Of a stretch of DNA of 64,000 nucleotides, positions 33,775-44,965 are shown in pieces. The position numbers and the translations under genes are program-made. Position 1 is the stretch's first letter. Every line of letters starts with the position of its first letter. Location of the stretch: contig VIRR01000568.1 in assembly GCA_008638375.1 (NCBI GenBank), positions 124,001-188,000 of the forward strand, written 5' to 3'. The notes below the pieces were generated by a model. The model worked only from the letters and a program-made list of their open reading frames with translations, had not been told where the DNA came from and did not search any database. This stretch comes from Nyssa sinensis. Taxonomy: Eukaryota; Streptophyta; Magnoliopsida; Cornales; Nyssaceae.

Positions 33775-34854
33775 TAGAGGTGGCAAATATTATCCAAACC
33801 CGTTAACCCGCCCATTAATTAATGGATATGGATACCTCATTTAGTTAGCAGGTCATAAACGAGTTGGGTAATAAAGAACCCGTTAATTTAGCGGGTCAAT
33901 ACAGGTTGATTATGGGTGTTTGACAGGTTGAGAATGAAAAATAACAAAATAGTATAAGAATATATATATATATATATCTCCATTTATATATATATATATA
34001 AAAGAATGCATATATATATATATATATAAAAGAATATATATATCTTCATTTGGAAAAAAATAAAATAATAAAACATATACAATATATAGTCATGACAACT
34101 AATGAGTACTTCATAAGTAATTTGGTAATTGCAAAACTCAAAATTCACTCTCTCTCACTCTAAAAATTGATAAACTCTTAACTATTTAAAAATATTAATG
34201 AGTGGTTTCGTGTAATTATACATGGAATATATATATATATAATATATTATATATATATGTATACAGTGCATATATATATAGTATACATAATACAATATAT
34301 ATACACATATATATACATACTTATATATAATATAGTATATAAATGTATGCACATAAATAGTATATAAAATACAGTATGCATATATATATATATACAATAT
34401 ATATATATATATTACACATAGTATATTGTATATATGTGTATGTATATATATATATATATATACAGTATAATATATATAATACTCACATATATATATATAT
34501 ACATATGAATTTTTTAAAAAAAATATAGTGAGAGTTCAGTTTTCGAGTTGGTTTGGTTTACTCGAATTTTAAATTGAAACTGAACCGACCCGTTAATTTT
34601 CTAATTGTATTCTTGACTTTCTTTTAGCAATAGTGTTTTGTTGGATGTTCAAGAGATTTAAAATAAAACAATTATTGCGATTATTTAAAAATAATGTTTC
34701 TTCTATTAGAGTGAAAAAAATAATGGGTTGGATTCAAGTTGACCCGACCCGTATATGACCCAACCCGTATTTCACCTGTTTAATTACGGATCAAATATGA
34801 ATTCAACCCGTTTTGACCCAACCCATTTTCAACCCGCCCATTTTGCCCGGCCTA
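33775..34854. mobile_element. Non-autonomous hAT element
   Basis: A 1,080-bp element with hAT-type ends, TAGAGGTGGCAAA on the left and the reverse complement of TTAGGCCGGGCAAA on the right, flanked by the perfect 8-bp duplication ATTTTCAC (33767-33774 and 34855-34862). Subterminal AACCCG / GACCCAACCCG repeats are typical. The interior is non-coding and dominated by a TA microsatellite. Confidence 0.9.
33959..34503. repeat. Compound (TA)n / TATACA microsatellite
   Basis: Interrupted TA runs inside the hAT element, separated at about 34040-34210 by non-repeat DNA. Open frames here are Tyr/Ile artefacts. Confidence 0.85.
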
Positions 34855-34862
34855 ATTTTCAC

Positions 34863-35675
34863 TAACCAATGTGTCCAAATGCCATCATATTTGGAATTGA
34901 AATTGTTTAGGTAGGCCCCCATGAACCCCCAAGGAGTGTATCTTTTTTTTTATAAGGACTGTAACTTTTTTCGTTAAAGTTGACAAGTAGCAAGAATCAA
35001 ACCCTAACCCCACCCATAGTGTTAAATATCGGCCGTTACGTAACGTAACGGCCGTGACGTAACAGATTTTCGAAGTGCCGATACCGTTATACACCAATAA
35101 AACGGAGTGGGGAAATTTCTAGGCAGTAATGGCCGTGACGTCCGTTCCGAAACGGTAACGGCTGTTACGGTCCGTTACATACCCGTAACAGACGTTACAG
35201 ATAGAAACAAGAAAGAAAAAAAAAAAGTAGACAGAAACAAGAAAAAAAAAAGCAGATTCTTCAGACAATATTCAGAGAATATAGAAAAAATTCAGAGAAT
35301 ATAGACAGACTAAAGCGACTGAAAATTTGAATTTGAAGTTAAAAAAAGCAAAGAAAAGTTGGAACTGAAGTGAAGTTTCAACTTACCTGGAAGAATCAGT
35401 CGCGTCTCTCTTGCATAGCTTGAAAAACCGATCGTTGTTTGCTTCTAGTAAAGCTTTCGATTTGGACTTGTGCAACTTTGGATCAGGCCAAAGGTATGTA
35501 AAATCTTCTCCAATCTTCTCTTCTGTTTTTTTTTTTTTTTTTTCCTGGTGTTCATCGAAAGTTGTCAATCGTCAGTGGTAGGCAGTCGGCTTGGTTCTAG
35601 GTGGGTCGTCTGTCGTTGCAGACCCTCACAGAGTCACAGCCTCACACCGTCATCGCAGACCTCACGTCCGTCGTG
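34863..35675. other. Intergenic DNA with a GTAACG-rich, near-palindromic patch
   Basis: 35028-35200 is full of GTAACG/CGTTAC motifs, including a near-perfect inverted repeat CGGCCGTTACG...CGTAACGGCCG. This resembles the subterminal region of an uncharacterised DNA transposon. A/G-rich DNA (35205-35360) and a T-run (35525-35543) follow. No gene recognised. Confidence 0.45.
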
Positions 35676-36206
35676 GTTTGATCCTTCATCCACAAGTTGA
35701 ACCGTGCCAGCAATGACTGGTGCCTCTGCACGCTTCTGAAAAGGGGTGAACTCTTGAGTCACAGTGCTAATATTGGACTCCGCAGGGCCAGTTGACAGAC
35801 TCAATTCAAGGTCTAGTTTGGGTCTTTCCACATCTAGTGCCTTGGCAGTCCCACAGGAAATATTATTTGGGCCAGGTGCCCTTTCATTTCCCAGAGGGAG
35901 GTTGATTCTTAAACCAAGATCAATTAAAGACGACTAAACGTCTTTCACAGAGGCTGTAGTAGTACAAGAACTTGATGAATGGCCCAACCCGAGGAACAGA
36001 GAAGAGCCATCTTGCTGGTTCATGGACCCATCACTGACACTCCATTTCCTCTTGTCTCCCTTTGACTTTGAGAAATAAGAGCTGGACACACCAGAGGAAT
36101 CTAGTTGAAAAGTAGAAGCAGCTGCTCCAGTGCCACCAACTTTACTCAGATTTTTGAATGCATTTGAGGCAAAATTAGTGGTAAAATGTTGAGGGGTGTT
36201 GTCCAT
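35676..36206 (-). pseudogene. WRKY19-like zinc-cluster protein, N-terminal fragment with a nonsense codon
   Basis: Resembles the N-terminal, finger-free part of plant proteins annotated 'probable WRKY transcription factor 19' (zinc-cluster family). It starts MDNTPQHF, then SKVGGTGAA, a Ser-rich stretch, GDKRKWSV, DGSMNQQDGSSLFLGLG and a Ser/Thr run. After an in-frame TAG (34 codons before the next Met, at 35934-35936) the same frame continues with a GLRINLPLGNE segment, the EAR-like motif LDLELSLSTGP and VDEGS, where homology ends. The Cys/His-rich repeats expected downstream are absent. The family call rests on remembered motif order and should be verified by search. A nonsense codon plus truncation indicate a pseudogene. 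Confidence 0.65.
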
Positions 36207-38086
36207 GTAACCTTAACAGAAACACAGGTTTCTTACCCAAAAAACAACTCAAAATTGTATTGAAAAAAAAGAAGATAAAGATAAAGAAACAAATTGCCTG
36301 ATTTCTGGGGTTGGAAAAACAATATAGGAAAAACCAGGTTCAAGGATCCCCAAAAGAGTAAAGCCCACCGCCACTGACAAATCCTGATGTGTCACAGCGA
36401 TCCATTCTATAAGTTCAAAAATATCTTCACCAAATCACAAGCAGCAGGAGAATAAATTCACAATGTTCTTTGCAGTAACATTCTGGCTGTCGGTCATCCT
36501 GTTCCAAAGCAAATAAATTCATTAGAAGGTGATAGTCTACCAAACATTAGATACGACTTGGATTTGAGCCAAAATTTTCAAAAGAAGAATAACTAAATGA
36601 TTAGATTAGCTTTGTATCATGTTCCACAACTCCAGATGTGCCATAACAGGGAAAGGTCACAAAAGATTTTATGAGATAGAATTGCCATCATTTATGCAAA
36701 TCTAAAGCAGGGATTCATTAGCGATTTGGAACATAAGATTTAGCGTTCCGATCTAAAATATCAAAAGTCCTTAAAAAAAAAACATACAAAATACACACAT
36801 TATTGGAATTTTATTTTATAATGTCTTGAATTCGTTAAAATCATTTTGGTATATATATAGATACGTGCCAATATTATTACAAATACACCAAAAAAACATA
36901 TCACGTTCCAAATCATTTCCTTCCAACAAAGCGATCCAGAAAGCCTACCCTAACGTACCCTATTTTATAACAAGTGACGATTTACGTTCACATTCACATT
37001 CCCGTCCCCGTTCTCCATACCATAACAATCCACGTTCTAGGTAACATTGTTCCATATCAAAGGAAGATACAACGATAAAATTGAAGTAAAATTCTTAAAT
37101 CTACTCAAGAAAAAATGCACAAACAAATTATCTAGAGGTGCAATGAATTAGCTATAGCACTAGCCATCCACTTTTATTTTTTAAAGTATAAAATGCACAT
37201 TATAATAAGATTTAAACAAGAGGTTCATAATCTAGCAACTAAATTTTGCCACAAATCAAACTGAAAAGCTGGAAACAATATTTGTAAAGAACTTGGTACA
37301 GTTCCACACTAACAAATGTATTATATTTGATCAACAAACTTCGGTGCCCACACCTTACAAGACCAAAAATCCATATTTTGTTTTCTGCTTGTAAGAGCCT
37401 TTTTTTTTTTCCTCCTCATTTCTTTTCCCAATTGTTTAGCAAAAATTAAGACATATCAAACGTTTTTTATTTTATTTTATTTATTTATTGGTTTTCCATT
37501 TGTTACCTTTGAAAATTTATTTTTCAGGTTGAATCCAATTATCCAAATAAGTCCCGATTTAATTATTAACAATAATAAAAACATAGGCTGAACTCAATTC
37601 ATATAAAGATTTATACTGACAACAAATGATTCGAAAGCTAAATTTCAAAACCAGAACTTGAATCAAATGAAAACCCTAACTCTGTGAGCCAAAAACATAT
37701 TGCTTTCCAAAAAATATTTCTCATCATTTCCATCGAATCAACCACGTAAACATTCTAACACTAATTCAAATGAAAAGAAGGTTAGAAGAGAAAGAAAAAA
37801 ATTAATCAAGCAAACATGGATAAGTAATGATGTAAATAATTCAAGTCAAAACTTTCAACCAAAGTCAAAGAAATTCAAAAGACGGAAATAATCAGCAAAA
37901 TTAAAGCGCTTCTCACAAATAAGTATAAAAAATGATTCTTTTGGATTAGCTGCGGCGAAAACCGAGGGAACTATAAGAAATTTTGGAAGCTCACTATCGC
38001 CGCAGCCTGATTCATTGTTTCTCTTCTTTTCCTCGCAACAAAACGTAGGGTAGAGAAAGGATTGTGCGTCAAGACCAAACGAAAAA
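36207..38086. other. Upstream region of the WRKY19-like fragment
   Basis: AT-rich, with no further coding exon recognised. A short minus-strand open stretch at about 36340-36405 (MDRCDTSGF...) may be an unrelated exon. 37935-38065 is a GC-richer block (GCTGCGGCGAAAAC, TCGCCGCAGCC) that could be the original 5' UTR/promoter, ending where the Mutator-like element starts. Confidence 0.4.
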
Positions 38087-38230
38087 CAATAATGCTATAC
38101 ATACCGTTTTTCTTTACCAAAAAGTTTTACCTGCTGATGTGGCAAGCCACATCAGCAGGCTTAAAAGAAAAATTTTCTGTACCCCCTGATTTCCCGCGCA
38201 CCACTTTCTCCTGTAACTCAAAACAGCAAA
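38087..38230 (+). repeat. Left terminal inverted repeat with internal hairpin
   Basis: Pairs with 50420-50550. Contains a 30-bp hairpin (38130-38159) with 14-bp arms CCTGCTGATGTGGC and a 2-base loop. Confidence 0.8.
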
Positions 38231-38581
38231 ACAGATGGCTGTACCTCTTTCCAACAATTTCTCTCTCTACACTCCTCGGTTCTCTGCCTCGGCCTCAGAA
38301 CCTTTCAATTCAGAACCCTAGCTCTTCAATCACAACAACACCAGCGCCCTATTCTTCTCAGCAAACCCATCATAGGGTTTTGTTTTTCCAGTTCCAAATA
38401 ATACCATTCTGCCTGCTGCAACCAAAGCTTTTCCATCGTTTTATATGGTGTGACACTGTGACTAGCTAGTGAGTGGCTGTTTCTTCTTTCCGTCACCATT
38501 GTCTTGCATTCAAAAAAGGGTCTCTGGAAATGGACATTTTCTCACTTGGATCTTGTAATTGAAGCTGAGATAGACATCGCG
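38231..38581 (+). other. Captured 5' exon/promoter-like segment
   Basis: CT-rich, leader-like DNA (TTTCTCTCTCTACACTCC at about 38258) followed by sequence ending at a good donor, CATCGCG|GTGAGATC, near 38581, with T-rich intron-like DNA after it. No reliable start codon. Interpreted as the 5' UTR exon of a captured host gene, possibly the one whose last exons lie at 44207-44522. Confidence 0.4.
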
Positions 38582-39292
38582 GTGAGATCAATTTCCTTCC
38601 CTGTTGCTTTACCCCCTTTTTGTTTTTGCTGTTCTGTTGCTTTACCTTTTTTTTTTTTCCCTATTCTCTTGCTTCTTTTATGATTGTGAACTTTTTTTGG
38701 CGAAATTAATGATGTCTATAGCAGGGTTGCATTTTTGTTATTGGGTTTGACATGTATTTGGTTGCCGAGAAAATGTGGGAAAAGGAAACAAATTTTTGAA
38801 GGAATCTCATAATCAACCATTCCAAATGCGTAAAGAGTTGTGAGATTCCATTTATTCTTGTCTTTTCTTGGCAACCAAATGGACCATCAGAATCTGGAGA
38901 GTGGAGATATTTAAGATTTTCTGTTATGTCAAAGATCTGATGATACTTTTTATTTTCTTCTGTATTTTGAAGTTTGAGGGGTGTTGTGATTGATGTTATC
39001 TTGGCCTACACATCATATTTTAATGTATATCTGTACATACATATAACCTTTGTTATCTTCAGATCTTGCTGCTTGTAATTTAGACCATTTATCATTTAAT
39101 TTTTTCTGTAGAGAATATGTGAATGGAAAATTATTTGGTTTCAAATTTGTATCACAAATGATGTGGCACTGTGTGTGACAATCACATTGTTAATTACATA
39201 ATTTCAAGTATTACTAGATTTAGTGCCACGTCAATGTCGCATCATTTGGGATAGAAATTTGAGAAACAATTTTGGGACATAACATCAGGTCT

Positions 39293-39490
39293 GCAGCAGG
39301 CCTGCTCTAATAATCATGGATATTTTCTTGTGTAAACTGAAGCTGCCTGTCTCATTTGGCACATAGTTGTAATGTGATAGTTTAGCGACCTGTTTTTTTC
39401 CAAAATATCTTCATGTCATTCTAAAAATTTCATCATATTTGAAATTGCAGGACCTTAAGAACATTTATAAGTGAGATTAAAAAACATTTA
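39293..39490 (+). repeat. Duplicate of a captured intron and last exon
   Basis: Nearly identical to about 44340-44530: the intron starting after CAGCAG, its 3' splice site ATTGCAG and the short final exon GACCTTAAGAAC...TGA. It shows internal duplication within the element. Confidence 0.75.
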
Positions 39491-39900
39491 TAAGTGAGAC
39501 TTGAATTCAACTTAGTCCCCAGTATATATAAAAAATCAGCTCATAGCTACCTTCAACTCAATAAAGCTGCCAACAGGTTTTGAAGATTAAAGAAGCTGGT
39601 GAAAGGTTTCTGCAGGAATTAGAATATAATATCATTTAGCTAAAACTTCCAAATAGGGAAAATTATTTGTTAATTCTACAGGAACGCACTCGAGTTAATA
39701 AATATTTAAAAAATAAATTATTAAATTAATAAATTTATTTATTTATTAAGTATTTATCATTATATCCGGGATCAATAAATAATAACATCCTAATAAGCAG
39801 TTGGACTTGTGGACTTTGATGACACTCTGCCCCCAAAATTTTCTAGCATAAATTCTACATTCCTCCATTGGAGGAAGCTGTTTAATAATCAATCAAATAC

Positions 39901-39936
<36 letters not shown>

Positions 39937-41574
39937 TCATGAGGATCAAATCAAGAGATGCTAGGGATCCCACTTTGATCCCATGCGAGTGAGATAATAT
40001 AGTAACTTCATAAATAATGAGTCTCACTTATGCAAAAAAATAAAAAACAGAATGTGAGTTTCTTAGCATTGCTCAAAACAAATCTAGATAGAGATTGCAT
40101 GAGTAAGATTTTTAAAACTAAAATCTTAGGAGGTGTTGTATAAAAATATGAAAAATTATGAGGGTGATTCTTAATTTTGTATAAAAGAGGGATAAAAAAA
40201 TTAAATTTTAAAAAATTTGTGGGAGTCTAACCCCATGTCCGCCATTGGCATGACCTATGGGCAAAAACTTACAAAAATGCTATACATACCATGGAAGCTA
40301 AAATTAATTCTTTTGCTCTACTCTTTAGTTGTCATGCCATTAGCATTATTGTTGTGATGTAACCCTTTTTCATTCACATTTTCATCAATATATTATCTTC
40401 TTTGCTGATAAATAAAAAATACTCATCCTGAAAATACTTCATCCAATACTTTTCCATCCGTTTCTCCTTTTTTTATAGTTTGTGTCTTTTTCTTTTCTTT
40501 ACTTTATTGATTGCCTTCATCATTGTCTCTAGCCTGAAGATTTAGTTCAGTATGTCCCTTTCTTTAGATTGTCAATTGTGTCATTGTACATGATTTATGA
40601 TAAATTCTTTTGCCCTATTGGATCAGCTGGTGTATTAGGACAAGTTATGGATAATTAATCTCCCTTGGCCACTCAATAAATTGGCCTTTCTGGGATTTTT
40701 ATTGTCCTATTTAATAACCAAAAATTATGATTAATTGACAATAATAAATTCTTGTGTCTAAAAATATATTTATATATATATAAATATTAATATATTCACG
40801 TGTTTGTTTTGTTTTAAATTGGAGATGTCAGTACTCAAAGAAATCGAGAGAATTCAGATAACATACACATACACATACGCACACATATTTTACAAGTTCT
40901 TATTCTAATTATTTGAAATAGGTTATATGAATCATATTTCATCGTTGTGTTTAATTTAATATAGTTCAATTAAATAAATCATACAATGACTGGAGTTGGG
41001 GGGGGGGGGGAATTCTTAATTTAATATATATATATATATATATATATGGGTAAAAATTTTGTAAGAGGGCTGCTAGAGGAGAGGTAACAAAGATCAATGT
41101 TAAGATTTTAATATTGACATTTTGCTTCTTGTGTTAGATACGATAAAAAATGAGCGAACAAAATTATCATCAGCTCAAATGAATCCTTTAGGCTTTTTTT
41201 TATAATGAGAAAAATGTTAATAAGGCAAGATAAATGAAGAACCCCCATGTAAAAAATTATTGGAAATGAAATTTTAAATGATATAAAATTTCATCATCCC
41301 TCAGGAATTACATGACTTGAAGCTGAGTTTTACCAATGAGAGGAACAGAAGGTACACCAGTAGCAGTGCCCTTCAATGATTGGATTGATCCATCATAGTG
41401 GCCAGAATAGGCCTGTCAATATATCGGATTTCAATCCGAATTTGATCATGCAGATCTGGTAAGATAACTTTAATCCAGTTATGATGCAGATCCAACAGAT
41501 CCGCTAAGTAACATAGTGAATTTAGATTTATGTGATCTGAACTGATAAAAGAAGATTTTTTAATAGCAGTCTTA
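39491..41574. other. Element interior, no gene
   Basis: AT-rich DNA with a (TA)n(CA)n microsatellite (about 39900-39937), a poly-G run (about 40998) and a (TA)n run (about 41020-41048). At 40276-40291 the terminal motif ATGCTATACATACC recurs, which may be the end of a nested related element. 40431-40552 is repeated at 42658-42785. Confidence 0.5.
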
Positions 41575-43475
41575 AGAGTAAATCAAGTCTTCATAAGTTA
41601 CTATATCAAGTTGTATGATTTCGATTGGGTTTTAGAAAGCTTTTAAAGAGACACGTTTATGATGGGAGTAGAAATTGATCAAAATAGGATTTAATTTTAA
41701 AAAAATCCTTAACCACACCCATCCCACCCACTTTCAAGTGTGAAAACATTAGCCACAAAAATTTGTACACTTTAAGCTTGCAATAAATTTCTCCCCAGAC
41801 TCAAAAAAAAAAAAAGAAATCACAATATCATATTGAGTCTAAATATGAAAACAACAAAGCAATGTATCACAAGAGAACTTTGGAAAAACTTAATAACCTA
41901 CCAAAATAGACCAATTATGGCACTCTAAAAAGTTTAAGTGTCATGTCATCTTCTTAGAGGTCCCACAAAGTACCTATTAGTTGTGCTTGTGCTATACGAA
42001 GGTGCACTTATGCCACTGTAATGCGTCACTAAGGATATGTAAATATTTTCAAACAAACAAGGTGCTTCCTAATCTTTTTAACACAAAACACTCAACTCCA
42101 ACGTAAATGAACTATTGCCCATTGGAAGACCAAGACGAGTGTGATGTGATAGGCTAAAGATATGATTCGGCACTTATCATTTGCTACATATTCAAACATT
42201 TTTGGTTATATGAGAGAGAGATTTTTTGGGTAGAGGGGGAGAGAGAGAGAGAGAGAGTGAGAGAGAAGACTTTTGGTAAATCCATTACGAAGTATATGTA
42301 CTATTTCCAAAAGATTGATGATTTTTTTTAGCCAAATTGTCATATTTTTTTTCGGGGACAGCTATTCAAGTTCATGTTTGTACACTGCACTAGAAAAAAA
42401 AAGTACCGATCAAAAAATAAATTTTTAATGATCAAAAGGGTAGTTTTTGGAGTGTAGGAGTAGGAATAGCTCGCCCCTTTATTTTTGATTAGTCAAATTA
42501 TCATATATTCTTTATGTTTGACAAACAATCTGGGTTTCAAAACATTGTAAGGATGCTCTGTTGATGTCATCTAATCATGGTAAAGAAAAAAAAACTGTTT
42601 CTAATTATGGAATATGTGTGTGTGAACTGTTTCTATTCTGTGTATGTACTAATTAATACTCATCCTGACCTTGTATCATCCAATACTTTTCCATCTGTTT
42701 CTCCTTTCTTGACAGTTTGTATCTTTTTCTTTTCTTTACTTTACTGATTGCCTTCATCATTGTCCCTAGCCCGAAGATTTAGTTCAGTAAATCGAGTCTT
42801 CATAAGTTACTATATCAAGTTGTATGATTTCAATTGGGTTTTAGAAAGCTTTTAAAGAGACACGTTTATGATGGGAGTAGAAATTGATCAAAATAGGATT
42901 TAATTTTAAAAAATCCTTAACCACACCCATCCCACCCACTTTCAAGTGTGAAAACATTGGCCAAAAAACATCTGTACACTTTAAGCTTGCAATAATTTCC
43001 CCCAAGACTCAAAAAAAAAAAAATCACAATATCATATTAAGTCTAAATATGAAAACAACAAAGCAATGTATCAGAAGAGAACTTTGGAAAAGCTTAATAA
43101 CCTACCAAAATAGACCAATTATGGCACTCTAAAAAGTTTAAGTGTCATGTCATCTTCTTAGAGGTCCCACAAAGTACCTATTAGTTGTGCTTGTGCTATA
43201 TGAAGGTGCACTTGTGCCACTGTAATGCGTCACCAAGGATATGTAAATATTTTCCAACAAACAATGTCCTTTCTAATCTTTTTAACACAAAATCCTCAAC
43301 TCCAATGTAAATGAACTACTGCCCATTGGAAGACCAAGACAAGTGTGATGTCATAGGCTAAAGATATGATCCGGCACTCATCATTTGCTACATATTCAAA
43401 CATTATTTGATTATATGAGAGAGAGATTTTTTGGGTAGAGGGGGAGAGAGAGAGAGAGAGAGAGAGAGAAGACTT
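41575..43475. repeat. Large direct repeat (about 690 bp, two copies)
   Basis: 41575-42265 and 42786-43475 are collinear and nearly identical, from TCTTCATAAGTTACTATATC to a (GA)n tract (about 42237-42266 and 43440-43470). The 520-bp spacer ends with a second copy of 40431-40552. A tandem duplication of about 1.2 kb followed by small indels explains it. No gene inside. Confidence 0.8.
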
Positions 43476-43734
43476 GAAGTGAAGAAGAAAATAAACTATT
43501 TTATTGAAAAATTGATCAATTTTCATAGGTAAACTACTCACTGTTCCACAGTTTTATTTAAGGATCCTGTATCTTGTTGATCAAATTTTAATGGGGAACA
43601 ATACAATATTCCAAAGTTATATTACAGCATTCCATGATCAAGCCTCGAAATATAATTTGTTTAGGTCTTGATGGATAAGTGAAATATGATTGCTAGAACC
43701 TTTTTTCGTATTTTTTTTTTTCATTTCCTTCCCC

Positions 43735-44770
43735 ACCCCTTGGTGCTAGTCTAAGACGCCCTGTGGTGCTAGTCCAAGCAGCCCTTTCGTGCTAGTTCAA
43801 GCAGCCCCTTCGTGTACTCATGCTCATAACTATATATCCTTTGTAAAGCACATTGTGCCTCTAGGTATTCCTCTCTCCCCTTTTCCTCTCTTTATAAGAC
43901 TCACATCTTTTTCATTTAAATTGATAAAAATTAAGAAAATATGATTGTTAGAACTTTTTTCATATTCTTTTTTTTTTCTTAATTTCCTTCCCCATGGTGC
44001 TAGTCCAAGTAGTCCCTTGGTGCTAGTGCATAAGTTTTGATATATAGTTTTCTGAATGTCATTATCTCTAACAGATGTTATCACCCATAAGCATGGAACT
44101 TCTTGCTAACTTGCCAATGCATTATGTTGTTCTATTAGCAGATTATGTTGGATTCTTGCAATGATGCTTTTACTTAATTCTTAACAATGTTCCTTTTTCT
44201 GGTTAGGAAAATGCAAAGAAAAGCTGGTTTGAAAGAAATGCTAAATCAGTTGAATTAGTTGTGGAGGATGATGACAGTGAAGAGGAAAGAGTGAACAATC
44301 AGAAGCAAAAGAAAGCCAGTTCAATACATCTAAAGAAGCTACAGCAGGTCTGCTCTAATAATCATGGATATTTTCTTGTGTAAACTGAAGCTGCCTATCT
44401 CATTTGGCACATAGTTGTAATCTGATAGTTTAGCGACTTGTTTTTTCTGAAAAAATCTTCATGTCATTCTAAAAATTTCATCATATTTGAAATTGCAGGA
44501 CCTTAAGAACATTTATAAGTGAGATTAAAAAACATTTATTATAATTATCATTATCAAACTAAAATTGCAACGGTTATAATCCAAACTTTGATATCAACAA
44601 CATGCAATTTTTTAAATCGTATATAGGTGCCAGTCAGTCTATTAAGCACATAGGTGCCAGTCAGTTAAGCATTCAAGTGTTAGTTAGTTAAACACCTAGG
44701 TGCCAGTCTGTTAAGCATTGAGGTGCTAGTCCAATAGGCCTCTGGTACTAGTAAAATGCTCAAATATATA
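43735..44770. repeat. Dispersed GTGCTAGTCCAAG minisatellite-like motifs
   Basis: Degenerate copies of GGTGCTAGTCCAAGCAGCCC at 43740-43815 and 43992-44035, and related GGTGCCAGTCAGTTAAGCA units at 44628-44760. The motif also touches 47840. They flank the captured exons 44207-44522 and look like a decaying minisatellite. Confidence 0.55.
44207..44522 (+). pseudogene. Captured last two exons of an unrecognised host gene
   Basis: Exon 44207-44347 (47 codons) follows a TTTTTCTGGTTAG acceptor and begins [13 protein letters not shown]. It has the acidic stretch [10 protein letters not shown], then a basic segment ending LKKLQQ. The intron 44348-44498 has GT...TTGCAG borders, and the last exon 44499-44522 encodes DLKNIYK and a stop. 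Lysine-rich acidic/basic C-termini of this kind are common in nucleolar or RNA-binding proteins, but I do not recognise the gene. Only the C-terminus is present and the start is missing, hence pseudogene. Confidence 0.6.
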
Positions 44771-44965
44771 ACAAAAGTTTTCTTTCATATCTCCATTTCA
44801 ATGCATTCATCATCTTTAGGCATCACATTCTCTTCTCTCCTCAGTACACTTTAAGTAGTTTGTGATCATTCAAAAGTATTCTTTTATTTATTAATTCTTC
44901 GTTTCCAAAAGTTTTAGAACATTACATTCAGTATAAAGACAGTGCATAGGATAACAAATTCAAGA

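Noticed and set aside
34182..34397. Tyr/Ile-rich frame
   Set aside because: Translation of a (TA)n microsatellite within a hAT element.
38062..38469. 135-codon frame over the left TIR
   Set aside because: It runs through the terminal inverted repeat and leader-like DNA, with no domain; the segment is better read as a captured 5' UTR exon.
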